Source of the DNA: Pirellulaceae bacterium
GTDB lineage: Bacteria > Planctomycetota > Planctomycetia > Pirellulales > Pirellulaceae
DNA length: 32,552 bases
Direction: 5' to 3'
NCBI GenBank assembly: GCA_016784735.1
Contig: JADHUC010000107.1
Location: 1-32,552, forward strand
Shown in pieces: positions 16,229-24,861 of this stretch. Every line of letters begins with the position of its first letter. Positions within the stretch are counted from its first letter, which is position 1. A model generated the notes under the pieces. The model worked only from the letters and a program-made list of their open reading frames with translations. It searched no databases and was not told the origin of the DNA. The position numbers and the translations under genes were made by a program.

Positions 16229-16969
16229 ATGATCCGCACTTTGACACTTTTGGCTTTCGTTTCGTTTGCCTCTGCCGCCCTTGCTGCCGATGGCCCGCGA
16301 ACTGCTCCTGCTGAATCAGCAGACATGAAGTGCTTGTTCAACGGCGAGGATCTTACTGGATGGGACGGCGATCCCAGGCTGTGGTCAGTGAATGACGGTG
16401 CGATTCGTGGAGAGACGACTGCGGAGAATGCCGCCAAGGGCAATACGTTCCTGATCTGCCAAGATGCCGTACGGAAGGATTTCGAGCTGCGTCTTTCCTT
16501 CCGCTGCAACGCGACGAACAACTCGGGCATTCAGTACCGATCGAAGCATATCACTGAGGGCAACGTTCGAAACAAATGGGTCGTCCGGGGCTATCAGCAC
16601 GAGATCCGCAACCAAAACAAACTGCCAAGTGTTTCCGGCTTCATTTACGGCGAAGGCATAGGGCGAGGCCGCATGTGCATGGTTGGCGAGGAGGCCACCT
16701 GGGGAGCCGATGGAGAAAAGGAGGTCACCGGAACTCTCATTAGCGCGGAGGAGTTTGAAAAGCTGTTCAAGCTTGACAACTGGAACGACGTGGTGATCAT
16801 CGCCAAGGGACCACACATTCAGCACTACATGAACGGCAGGCTGATTCTAGATTTCACAGACAATCATCCCGAGTTGTCTCTGGGAGAAGGCATTCTTGCC
16901 CTGCAGTTGCACGCGGGCAGACCCATGTGGGCAGAGTACAAGAACATCCGCATCAAAGAAATCGAGTAA
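16229..16969 (+). CDS. DUF1080 / 3-keto-disaccharide hydrolase-domain secreted protein
   Basis: The 246-residue protein has a clean signal peptide (MIRTLTLLAFVSFASAALAA). A DUF1080 domain fills the rest, with CLFNGEDLTGWDGDPRLWSV, DGAIRGETT, FELRLSFRCNATNNSGIQYRS, VRGYQHEI and a C-terminal AGRPMWAEYKNIRIKEI. The concanavalin-like fold binds glycans; some members hydrolyse 3-keto-glycosides. GGGAGA 5 nt before ATG 16229 marks the start. A second DUF1080 protein (27593..28303) is only distantly similar. The gene diverges from the candidate selenoprotein and converges on the ceramidase-like gene. Confidence 0.88.
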   Translation: MIRTLTLLAFVSFASAALAADGPRTAPAESADMKCLFNGEDLTGWDGDPRLWSVNDGAIRGETTAENAAKGNTFLICQDAVRKDFELRLSFRCNATNNSGIQYRSKHITEGNVRNKWVVRGYQHEIRNQNKLPSVSGFIYGEGIGRGRMCMVGEEATWGADGEKEVTGTLISAEEFEKLFKLDNWNDVVIIAKGPHIQHYMNGRLILDFTDNHPELSLGEGILALQLHAGRPMWAEYKNIRIKEIE

Positions 16970-17072
16970 CTTCGTTTTCCAGGATAGACGAAGGAAAAGG
17001 ACAGGGAGCAATCACCCGAACTTGCCACTTGTCACTCGCCGAGTGGCTCTGCCGCGTTCGGTATCACCTGTT

Positions 17073-18446
17073 CTACGCCTGAACGCCAAGCAGACCTCGC
17101 ATTGCTGACATCAGTACTTCTTCCACCTCTGGTGCGGTGCATGAGCGGGTGGACTCGTAGCCGCCTTGTTCGTAAAGCAGTTTCGTGCCGATGTACGAGG
17201 GGCCGTGGTCTCCGTATGCGGCCATGCAGACGAAGTCGTCTGGGCGCATCTTCTGAGCGGCCAATTGGTAGTGAACGAACAGTTCGCCGGGCATGTGCAA
17301 GGTGTATGTCGGTCCGATACGAAGACAGGTCAACGGGATCTTGTGTCCCGCCCCGGTGCGACGCAGCCAAGCCAAGTCTCGGGCGGCCTTGATTTGGACT
17401 TTCGCGCTCTTTTTCAACTGCTCCAGACACCACTGCTCGGTCACGCGTTTGCGTATCGGTAGACTGACCGGATGGGTCCGCCAGATTACGTCGGACGCGG
17501 TGACCGGCACCTTCTCCTGCGTTTCCCACGCGGCCTTCATGCCGGCAGCAAGCCGCTCGGCCAATCGTGGTCGGGTGGCCAGTGTGTTGTCGTTGTACTT
17601 ACCCACGGCAATGTCGCCGCCAGCGCCGTTGAAGTGGACATGGGCCACCTCCGGTAGCGACGCTTCGCGGGCTGCCCGGGCCAGCCCCATGATCTCGGAG
17701 CTTATGCCCCCGCGGCCGTATAGGGCACACGAATGGCAGGCGTAGTAGGTGAGCGAGGCCAGCGGACGGTCGCCGTCCCAGAAACTTAGCAGCCGGACGT
17801 ACGGATCGATGAGCCCATCGGGCGCGGCCTTCATTTCCTTGCTGCCGCCGCTGCTCGATCGCCAGAATCGCAAGGTACCATCCGGATTGAACACGCGACG
17901 CGTGGAAGCTACGCCCTTCACTTTACCCAAGCCGTGCCCGAGGTGCGTCACCGGGCGCGCTTGCTCGACGGCCTTACCAGCCGCGACAGCCGCGCGCGAC
18001 AGGGCCTCTTCGGAGAAAGTCTTGTCGTACATCAAACCGGGCTGACCTTGGGCGGCCAGAATCTCCTCGGCCGAATAGTCTACGCCGGGAGCGTTGTGCT
18101 GGTGGACCACGTGTACGGCGACTCGATCGGCAGTGGTACCCACGGCCTCGGCCAACGCCTCGCGCCAGGCGTCCTGGGCGCCGTTGGCGATGATTACCCA
18201 ATCGACCGCGCATAGGACGATGGGCGGCTGCCGGCCCAATAGGACGATGCCGCGGGCGCTAAGCCGATCGAGGATCTCTTTCGCCGGCGCCACAAGTCCG
18301 ATGCACAAAGGACTGCCCAACGGCGGTGTCACGTCCGCCTCGAACGTAGCGATCCGCAGCGGCTCTGGGGCTTCGGCTGCGAGAGCCCCGGCGACCGACA
18401 GCGGAGCTCCCAACACGATAGACTTCACGAAATCACGTCGTTGCAT
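17073..18446 (-). CDS. Exported neutral/alkaline ceramidase-like protein
   Basis: The 457-residue protein starts MQRRDFVKSIVLGAPLSVAGALAA, a short signal with RR that may use Tat. The body begins IATFEADVTPPLGSPLCIG and includes VVHQHNAPGVDYS, SLTYYACHSCALYGRGGISSEIMG, HVHFNGAGGDIAVGKYN and LHMPGELFVHYQLAAQ. This is the pattern of planctomycete proteins annotated as non-lysosomal ceramidase-like, whose relatives are zinc amidases that cleave ceramide. His residues in VVHQHN and CHS could be metal ligands. The substrate is unlikely to be certain without ceramide in the host. AAGGAG 9 nt upstream fixes ATG 18446. It is the third gene of a leftward group; the PD40 lipoprotein ends 83 nt before it. 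Confidence 0.65.
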   Translation of the reverse strand: MQRRDFVKSIVLGAPLSVAGALAAEAPEPLRIATFEADVTPPLGSPLCIGLVAPAKEILDRLSARGIVLLGRQPPIVLCAVDWVIIANGAQDAWREALAEAVGTTADRVAVHVVHQHNAPGVDYSAEEILAAQGQPGLMYDKTFSEEALSRAAVAAGKAVEQARPVTHLGHGLGKVKGVASTRRVFNPDGTLRFWRSSSGGSKEMKAAPDGLIDPYVRLLSFWDGDRPLASLTYYACHSCALYGRGGISSEIMGLARAAREASLPEVAHVHFNGAGGDIAVGKYNDNTLATRPRLAERLAAGMKAAWETQEKVPVTASDVIWRTHPVSLPIRKRVTEQWCLEQLKKSAKVQIKAARDLAWLRRTGAGHKIPLTCLRIGPTYTLHMPGELFVHYQLAAQKMRPDDFVCMAAYGDHGPSYIGTKLLYEQGGYESTRSCTAPEVEEVLMSAMRGLLGVQA

Positions 18447-18529
18447 GGCGAGGACTCCTTAAAGGTGATCTTTGTTTTTGTTCAGCGGGGACACGACCTA
18501 TTCTCAGGATCGTCGCGACCTCGGCAGAA

Positions 18530-20089
18530 TCAATAACCGTCCGGCTGTGTCTTCGTTGCACCCGTGTACGCGTCCACTTTGGGTGGGTTGGGGAATTTGG
18601 CATCCGTCGGCGGCTGCTTCATACCCTGTGCCAGCCTGAACGCACTAATGTTCACTCTCGATTTCACGAGCTCGACCACGTTGTGCGTGTCGATGAACGT
18701 GTCGAAATTCGCCGGATCCTCCTGAGGGATCACAAATGCCTTGTGGGCTTCGCCTTCGATGTCGAAATACGCCAAGTACGGAAACGCGCTCATTCCATCA
18801 CGCCGGTTGCTCGTGAAGATGAACCAGCGTCCGTTCGAGGACCAGCGTGGGTAGCTCTCCGCAAGATCGCTGCACACCGCATCCAGTCTCCGGTGCTCCT
18901 TCGTTTCGAGATCCAACAGGTACACGTCCGAGCTTTTCCGGTGGATGGGGTACGTCCCCATGTCGGCTAGAATGTGCAGCACGTACTTCCCGCATGGCGA
19001 AGGCCGAGGAAACGCGCAGGACAGCCCCAATTCCGAGTATGCCTTTACGGTCTCGGGCGATCCCCAGGTGTCGGTGGCTACGTCATATGATATCCGCATC
19101 ATGTCGAACTTGGACTTCACCAAGTCCTTCGGACTGGTGACCGATATGTCTTTGCCTCGCGAGAAATAGATGTATTTTCCATCGGGCGACCAGCAGGGGT
19201 GGGTCTCAATGTATTCTTGCTCAAACACGGCCTCTGTCGTGCTGAGCGAGTTTTTCTCTACGTCGTACACCAAGAGATCGCCGCGTTTTTCGATTGCCAG
19301 GAAATAGTACAAACTGTCGTTGGCCGGAAAGTGGCCGAGGAACCTGTTGCAGGTAGCTGCGATGTGTCGACCACCGGGATGCCACGACGCATAGGCAAGG
19401 GGTCTGAACATCGGGGCCTGTTCTGTGTTGATCTTCCGCGTCTCGCCATCCATGACGAGCATCATCCCAGCGTGTTTCACGCGGACGTGAAAAAGAAACG
19501 TATTGGGATCGTGTTGATGGAAAGTGTGGCAGTTGAAACAGGTGAATGTTCCGTCTCGCAACGTAATAATCGCGGACTCCCGAAACGACTCGATGTCCCG
19601 CTGGTAGATCCCCTTGATCCTCGACGTCGCCTTGTTCGGACTGAGGAGCCGATACACGATGTGGGAATCGATGGGTTCCTTGGCCACGGAATTTGTCACT
19701 TGTTTGAATTGCAGCCACGTCCCGTCCGCGTCCTGCGCGAAGATGTCGAGAAACAGAGTTCCTCCTTTGCTCGTCTCCAGTAGTCGTCGCCAGAACTTGA
19801 CCGGGATGCGACAGGTTCGGTCCGGGCAATGGATGTCGAGTTTTCCGCCTTCCTTGGAAGATACTCTGACGACAAAGTCTCGGCCGTGCTCCATGATGCG
19901 GAAGTTCAATGGTGCGATGTTCGGCGGGATGACCAGAGACGTATAGTCCGGATCGATGCGCGCCTCCCTCTTCAACGGCCTCGCAGACCTGACGTCTGGC
20001 ATGCGGCTGCATCCTAGGGGCAGCGCCATGTACGCCACCAACACGATCAGTGCCGCCGCCAACAATACTCCATAGATCGGACGCCTCAT
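18530..20089 (-). CDS. PD40/TolB-like propeller lipoprotein with CxxCH heme-type motif
   Basis: The 519-residue protein (ATG 20089) has a signal with lipobox ALPLGC (C27). An N-terminal beta-rich region is followed by FTCFNCHTFHQHDPNTFLF, where C184-x-x-C187-H188 matches the c-type heme attachment motif. PD40 (WD40-like) propeller blades follow: YASWHPGGRHIAATCN, THPCWSPDGKYIYFSRG, AFPRPSPCGKYVLHIL and SYPRWSSNGRWFIFTSN. I recall relatives in Bacteroidetes and Planctomycetes with the same CxxCH segment before a TolB-like propeller, next to a DUF6057 membrane protein, as here (111-nt gap). Whether heme is bound is not known; the motif could also be a metal site. Probably an envelope sensor or binding protein. 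Confidence 0.7.
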   Translation of the reverse strand: MRRPIYGVLLAAALIVLVAYMALPLGCSRMPDVRSARPLKREARIDPDYTSLVIPPNIAPLNFRIMEHGRDFVVRVSSKEGGKLDIHCPDRTCRIPVKFWRRLLETSKGGTLFLDIFAQDADGTWLQFKQVTNSVAKEPIDSHIVYRLLSPNKATSRIKGIYQRDIESFRESAIITLRDGTFTCFNCHTFHQHDPNTFLFHVRVKHAGMMLVMDGETRKINTEQAPMFRPLAYASWHPGGRHIAATCNRFLGHFPANDSLYYFLAIEKRGDLLVYDVEKNSLSTTEAVFEQEYIETHPCWSPDGKYIYFSRGKDISVTSPKDLVKSKFDMMRISYDVATDTWGSPETVKAYSELGLSCAFPRPSPCGKYVLHILADMGTYPIHRKSSDVYLLDLETKEHRRLDAVCSDLAESYPRWSSNGRWFIFTSNRRDGMSAFPYLAYFDIEGEAHKAFVIPQEDPANFDTFIDTHNVVELVKSRVNISAFRLAQGMKQPPTDAKFPNPPKVDAYTGATKTQPDGY

Positions 20090-20200
20090 GTCATTCTCAC
20101 TTCCGAGCGGGTCATGACTGACGGAACCAACGTTCGAATGCCCCGAAAACTGCACGCGTTCCTCTTGGGCGTTCGCCAGGCGGACGAGGTCGAGATAGCC

Positions 20201-22105
20201 TTACTCTTGCCGAAGCATAGTACCGGAACCAATGCCTGCCGCCATGCGCTGGCGCAATTCGGCAGGTGTCGGAACAAAATAGCAGAAAAACATGTACGTA
20301 TCGCCGTACCGAGTCTGCATGCGATGCGCAGCATCCTTCCCGGCCCCGTATCGCGGCAGGTCCTGCAGGAACTCATTCACGCGTACGGTAGTCGCCTGGT
20401 CGTAGCCGAATCCAAGCAAGTCAATTGTAGTGCCTTCTTGTTTCTCCCAAAGCAACAGTACTTCCTGACAATGGGTCGGTATCGAGGCATATCCCGTTCT
20501 GTTGAACTGGTCCACGTTCTGAGCAATTGTGAAGAGTGATTCCTTGGTCTTGGTTAGAAGAAGCCATGCTGTCACATAGTCGAACGCCACGCGATTGTCT
20601 TTGTTCGTAAGCAAGGCGCTAATGTGGAAGAACGGATGCTGACGCATGGAGACGTCGACGACGGGGAGACGTTTTCGGATGTCGCGAAACTCCTTGTCCG
20701 CGGCGACCGGATCCGCGATGATTGCCTTGTAGCGGCGAGCGAATTCGCTATGGAAAAGGGTCCTTTCTAGTATGTTCAGATACTTGGCCGCCATGGCATA
20801 GTTTCCGTTCACCATGCTGCACTGCGCCATGCGTTTCAAGGCATCGTATGTTTCTCCCTCGGCGCTTATCCTGTCGTAGGCATGTCTGAACGCCAGGTTG
20901 ATGTGCCCCATCTCGAAAAAGAGATCGCTGTTGTACATGGCTCTGTATATATCATCGTCCGCCGGTTTTAACTCTCCCAAAGTGGAGAAGTTCAGGACAA
21001 GCCCGCGAGTGCCCCACATCTGCGGGTAGTGGAACATCTCGTCGAGAAGCCGCCGCTTTTTGCACAAGGCGAAATTCGTCATGAACTGCAGGTCGACGCT
21101 CGTTGAAGGGCATTTCTTCACTTCCGCCAGAAGGGCATCCCATTGCTCGTTCTTGTATAACTGGCGGCATGTGACGAGCGTGCTGAGCCTCGTGTCGTAT
21201 CGAATCGAGTGGAGCAGAATGACTAGAATGACAAACGCGATGGCCGGCCCGACGCGTTGCCACCTGCGAGCCCTGGCCCGCCAGCGCGACGGAACAGGCG
21301 GTTTCCACGGCAACCGGCCGCAATACGGAATCAGGAACACGGACGCGCAGAACATGATGGCCAGAACGCAATCCATGACAATGTTTGCGGTGCTGCAATG
21401 AAGCAAGCCGCCGCGAGAAGGCCAAATGAACGTCACAGGCCATAGCAGCGCGCTGAGTAGAGGCATCGGGAATACCCACCGCCAAGCGATTAGGGGAACG
21501 GCGATGCAGAAGACGACGTAAGCGATTCCAAAGAGCAAGCCCGATCGCAGGGGCTTGTCGTTTAGCTCGAAGATGACAACCCAAGCCACGAAGAACAACG
21601 CGTAGACTCCGAGAAGAAGATAGATGATGGGAGTCGCCACCAAAGCGGAGACACGTCTGGAGACCTTTCCCCGGAACGACAAATACCCCAGAAAAGCCCC
21701 GCAGCTCGCACACAGCCCTAGCGTGTCCTGGACGAGCCAAATGGTGGATGTGTGGAGGACGAGAAGCAGGAAACACGGTATGAGCGTCAGAGAAACGTGG
21801 ACGTTCGTTTTGCGCTTTGACAGAACTCGATGGAACAGGACACCGAAAGACGCGACGCACAAGCACACGACCAACGCTCCGAGCCACGTGTGGTAATAGA
21901 ATTGGCCGAGGAATCGGCCCGCATAGCACAATGGGGCCCCTGGGCGGTCAAAGAACCCCATCAGGAACTGGCGCCCGAACATGAAGAAACAGTCATTCGA
22001 CTCGCTCTGAATAACAATGACGTAGCCGTATATCCTATGGAGTACCAGAAAGGACAAGGCGAACAGCACCACCAAGCCGACGTACGAGATGAGTTGCCTG
22101 CTCAT
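20201..22105 (-). CDS. DUF6057-like polytopic membrane protein with C-terminal TPR-like domain
   Basis: From ATG 22105 the product has 634 residues. The first ~330 contain about nine hydrophobic helices: LISYVGLVVLFALSFLVL, FYYHTWLGALVVCLCVASF, LTLIPCFLLLVLHTS, VSALVATPIIYLLLGVYALF, and others through IAFVILVILLHSI. The remainder is helical and TPR-like in spacing (LYKNEQWDALLAEVKK, GHINLAFRHAYDRI, GNYAMAAKYLNILERT). The layout and the phrase RFLGQFYYHTWLGAL recall DUF6057 proteins of Bacteroidetes; function unknown. An in-frame TTG at 22174 would add 23 residues; neither start has a good ribosome site. It heads the leftward group with the CxxCH lipoprotein and ceramidase-like gene. Confidence 0.6.
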   Translation of the reverse strand: MSRQLISYVGLVVLFALSFLVLHRIYGYVIVIQSESNDCFFMFGRQFLMGFFDRPGAPLCYAGRFLGQFYYHTWLGALVVCLCVASFGVLFHRVLSKRKTNVHVSLTLIPCFLLLVLHTSTIWLVQDTLGLCASCGAFLGYLSFRGKVSRRVSALVATPIIYLLLGVYALFFVAWVVIFELNDKPLRSGLLFGIAYVVFCIAVPLIAWRWVFPMPLLSALLWPVTFIWPSRGGLLHCSTANIVMDCVLAIMFCASVFLIPYCGRLPWKPPVPSRWRARARRWQRVGPAIAFVILVILLHSIRYDTRLSTLVTCRQLYKNEQWDALLAEVKKCPSTSVDLQFMTNFALCKKRRLLDEMFHYPQMWGTRGLVLNFSTLGELKPADDDIYRAMYNSDLFFEMGHINLAFRHAYDRISAEGETYDALKRMAQCSMVNGNYAMAAKYLNILERTLFHSEFARRYKAIIADPVAADKEFRDIRKRLPVVDVSMRQHPFFHISALLTNKDNRVAFDYVTAWLLLTKTKESLFTIAQNVDQFNRTGYASIPTHCQEVLLLWEKQEGTTIDLLGFGYDQATTVRVNEFLQDLPRYGAGKDAAHRMQTRYGDTYMFFCYFVPTPAELRQRMAAGIGSGTMLRQE

Positions 22106-22593
22106 GACAAAGAACGTCCAAGATCGGCCCTGCTTTGGGAGTTTGTCGAATGCAAACGTTCTCCTTTCCACCAATCGTCTTCAAGGATACTGCCAGAGGC
22201 GTGCTGTCGCAACTCCTTGGCGATGACAATGTCGCGTTGAATGAGTTGTGCAACGGATCCTCGTTTAACCCGAAGCCGAAGGCGACGGCGTGCAGTGGCA
22301 TAGACGCTCCACACGTTGCGCCCGCCATCGCCTTTGGCTTCGGTTTAGACGGTCTATTGCAGGACTTCGGCGGCGAGGGACTAGAGAGGAGGAGTCGAAA
22401 GCGGATTGCGCCCGCAGTATCGCACCCAGGACCGGCTCGATGATCGGCTCGCTTTCTTGCGGAAGTCGGGTTCCCTGATAGAATGTCGTGATACCCTGCC
22501 ACCTGCACGACCGACGCCCGAGAGCGATCGGCAGTGCCACTCGATTTCTTCGTCCATTTTTCAGCCTGTTTCTCGCTCCCTTGGAGTTCCGTC
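22106..22593. other. Intergenic region between divergent genes, contains a palindromic repeat
   Basis: These 488 bases separate the leftward DUF6057-like gene from the rightward beta-helix gene. An 88-bp palindromic element (22263-22350) occupies the middle. Several short frames here lack start sites and coding character. No promoter pair was recognised. Confidence 0.35.
22263..22350. repeat. 88-bp palindromic element, copy 1
   Basis: The left arm is GTTTAACCCGAAGCCGAAGG and the right arm runs from TCGCCTTTGGCTTCGGTTTA to GAC, so the arms pair imperfectly over about 23 bases. Same length and arm family as 24669-24756. Similar 'AACCCGAAGC...' palindromes are, from memory, abundant in planctomycete intergenic DNA. 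Copy 1 is more diverged than copy 2. Confidence 0.7.
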
Positions 22594-24636
22594 ATGCGCC
22601 GAGCGTTTTGTCGACTTGCCGTGGTGTGTATCGTTCTGGAGTTGCCGCTACTTGCCCTCGCGAAGGATCTCTATGTTTCCAAAATGGGAAACGATTCGAA
22701 TCCCGGGACGAAAGAACAGCCCCTGGGCACGATCCAGAAGGCCGTCGACGCGATCGGCGAAGCGGGGCCGGGAACGATTTGGATCGGCCCGGGCGAATTC
22801 TACCTGGAGAAAGGTATTTCACTCTGTGCGGAGCATTCCGGTAACCAGGACCAACCGCTGGTGATTCGTGGCACCCAGCCGGGCAGGACTCGACTGTCAG
22901 GTTCGCGAGTCGTCAAGGACTTCCGGCCGATGTCGGCCGCGGAGGCAGAACCGCTGATCTCGGACGAAGCGAAGCGGCACGTTTTGGTGGCCGACCTGAA
23001 GAGCCAACGATTCCCACCGCTGGATGCGTTGCCGGCGCAACATCGCGCGCACGGTCGAGAAGAAGTGGTCTTCGATGATCAGCCGATGCAGTCGGCCCGT
23101 TGGCCCAACGAAGACTTCGCGGTGTTCACGGAGGTGATCGACGCCGGCGCGTCGAAACCAACGCACTGGGTGACGCGAGAAGTCTATCGGCCCGGTTCCT
23201 TTAGATTTCCCGGCGATCGTGCCAAACGATGGGACTTTGATCGCGGCGTCTGGCTGCACGGTTTTTGGTGCTACGACTGGGCCGACGAGGCGTTGAAGGC
23301 AGGAACCTACGATCCGGGTACCGGCGAATTGCGGTTGGCGGTGAAGCACGCCTATGGGATCGGTTCGCCTTGGGACAAGGAGTCGAAACGCCGCTTCTAC
23401 GCGCTACACGTCTTCGAGGAACTTGATCGCCCCGGCGAATACTATCTCGATCGCAAGAACAACCGGCTGTACCTCTGGCCACCGGGCGACGTCACAGAAA
23501 CTCCGGTTCGGCTGACCCTTTGCCCGAGGCCTCTCGTTCATGGGAATGGTGTGTCGCATCTGGTCGTTCGTGACCTGACGATCGAAAACGGTCGGGACCT
23601 TGGCGTCCACCTGAACAACTGCCGGCATTGCAGGATCGAGAACTGCCTGATCCGCAACACGGGCAAGAGCGGAATCAGCTTGAATGGTGTCCATGTCGCT
23701 GCGATTGGCTGCGAGGTGACTCGAACCGCGTCTTACGGGATAAGCGTCTACGGCGGAGATCGCAAGACGCTGACGCCGGGACAGTGCTCCGTCGTCGGTT
23801 GCCACATCCATCACATTGGACGGCTCGACTGGATGGGAGGCCGCGGCATTACCATTGGCGGCTGCGGGAATCGCATCGCCAACAATCTGATCCACCATGG
23901 CCCGACCGGCGCTGTCTCGTATGGCGGAAACGAACACCTTCTGGAGCTGAACGAGATCCACAACGTCTGCATTCACTATTCCGATGTCGGCGTTTTCTAT
24001 ACGGGACGAGATTGGTCCAGTCGAGGTAACGTCGTGCGGTGGAACTACATACACGACAACGCGAACAACGCGGGGCACGGTTCGTCGGGGATCTACTTGG
24101 ACGATTGCGATAGTGGCGATGCGGTCGTGGGCAACATCGTTCTTGGCGGCGTCGGCCGTGGCGTGCTGCTGGGCGGTGGGCGCGACAACACGATCCGAGG
24201 AAACATCTTCGTCGATCTGCCGATCGGCATTCACGTCGACGCCCGAGGTCCCAGAGGGATTACCCTCGACAAGCCAGGCTCCTGGAACCTGCTGGCCAAA
24301 TGCGAGCAGGTCGGTTACCTGTCGCCCCTCTGGCGCGAGCGATATCCGCGGTTGGCCAAGGTCATGGACGAGACTCCGCTTATGCCGCTGGGCAACTCGA
24401 TACGCGACAACATCCTGATCGGCTGCAAAAAACCATTCGCGATATCGAAGGGCATCGAGGAAGATTGGCTCGGCCGTGAGAACAACCCCGAGTGGAGCTT
24501 GGAAGATGTTCCGTTTCTGTCCGGCGAAGGCTCGATCGAGAAGCTCGACCTCGCAAAGCTCCCGACCCTATGGAAAGAGATTCCCGGCTTCCAGGCCATT
24601 CCAGTCGAGAAGATCGGACTCAGGGGCTTGCCTTGA
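22594..24636 (+). CDS. Secreted right-handed parallel beta-helix protein (pectate-lyase-like fold)
   Basis: The 680-residue protein has a signal peptide cleaved near LALA|KDLYVSK (residue 23). The N-terminal KDLYVSKMGNDSNPGTKEQP is the DUF1565-type start of beta-helix proteins (cap and first coils). After an inserted region (about residues 100-300) the helix continues with PbH1 coils: VVRDLTIENGRDLGVHLNNC, RIENCLIRNTGKSGISLNG, NRIANNLIHHGPTGAVSYGG, GNVVRWNYIHDNANNAGHGS and NTIRGNIFVDLPIGIHVD. Related proteins are polysaccharide lyases, GH-type galactosidases or inert binding proteins; no catalytic set is certain, though Asp/Asn/His-rich coils around YIHDN and LDDCDSGD are candidates. GGAG 8 nt upstream sets ATG 22594. 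An 88-bp palindrome lies on each side. Confidence 0.85.
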   Translation: MRRAFCRLAVVCIVLELPLLALAKDLYVSKMGNDSNPGTKEQPLGTIQKAVDAIGEAGPGTIWIGPGEFYLEKGISLCAEHSGNQDQPLVIRGTQPGRTRLSGSRVVKDFRPMSAAEAEPLISDEAKRHVLVADLKSQRFPPLDALPAQHRAHGREEVVFDDQPMQSARWPNEDFAVFTEVIDAGASKPTHWVTREVYRPGSFRFPGDRAKRWDFDRGVWLHGFWCYDWADEALKAGTYDPGTGELRLAVKHAYGIGSPWDKESKRRFYALHVFEELDRPGEYYLDRKNNRLYLWPPGDVTETPVRLTLCPRPLVHGNGVSHLVVRDLTIENGRDLGVHLNNCRHCRIENCLIRNTGKSGISLNGVHVAAIGCEVTRTASYGISVYGGDRKTLTPGQCSVVGCHIHHIGRLDWMGGRGITIGGCGNRIANNLIHHGPTGAVSYGGNEHLLELNEIHNVCIHYSDVGVFYTGRDWSSRGNVVRWNYIHDNANNAGHGSSGIYLDDCDSGDAVVGNIVLGGVGRGVLLGGGRDNTIRGNIFVDLPIGIHVDARGPRGITLDKPGSWNLLAKCEQVGYLSPLWRERYPRLAKVMDETPLMPLGNSIRDNILIGCKKPFAISKGIEEDWLGRENNPEWSLEDVPFLSGEGSIEKLDLAKLPTLWKEIPGFQAIPVEKIGLRGLP

Positions 24637-24668
24637 CCTGCTACGCCGCCCCGGGACGAACATAGCCT

Positions 24669-24756
24669 GTTTAACCCGAAGCCGGAGGCGATGGCGGGGG
24701 CTACGTATGGACAGTCCATTCCACTGTCCGCCATCGCCTTCGGCTTCGGGTTAAAC
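24669..24756. repeat. 88-bp palindromic element, copy 2
   Basis: Arms 24669-24697 and 24728-24756 are 29-bp inverted repeats with one mismatch (GTTTAACCCGAAGCCGGAGG ... CTTCGGCTTCGGGTTAAAC). It begins 33 nt after the beta-helix gene stop and could also act as a terminator or mRNA-end hairpin. Confidence 0.8.
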
Positions 24757-24861
24757 GGGCCAACGCGCCAATCCTTATCGGGAGGCAGTTGTTTCGCACG
24801 GCGTCGAGAATGGTTACGATGGATGCCACACCAAGCCCTGGATCCCGGAGTTCACCTAATC

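Noticed and set aside
24691..24861. N-terminal extension of the alpha/beta-hydrolase
   Set aside because: It would translate the right half of the palindromic repeat; ATG 24862 directly precedes the signal segment.
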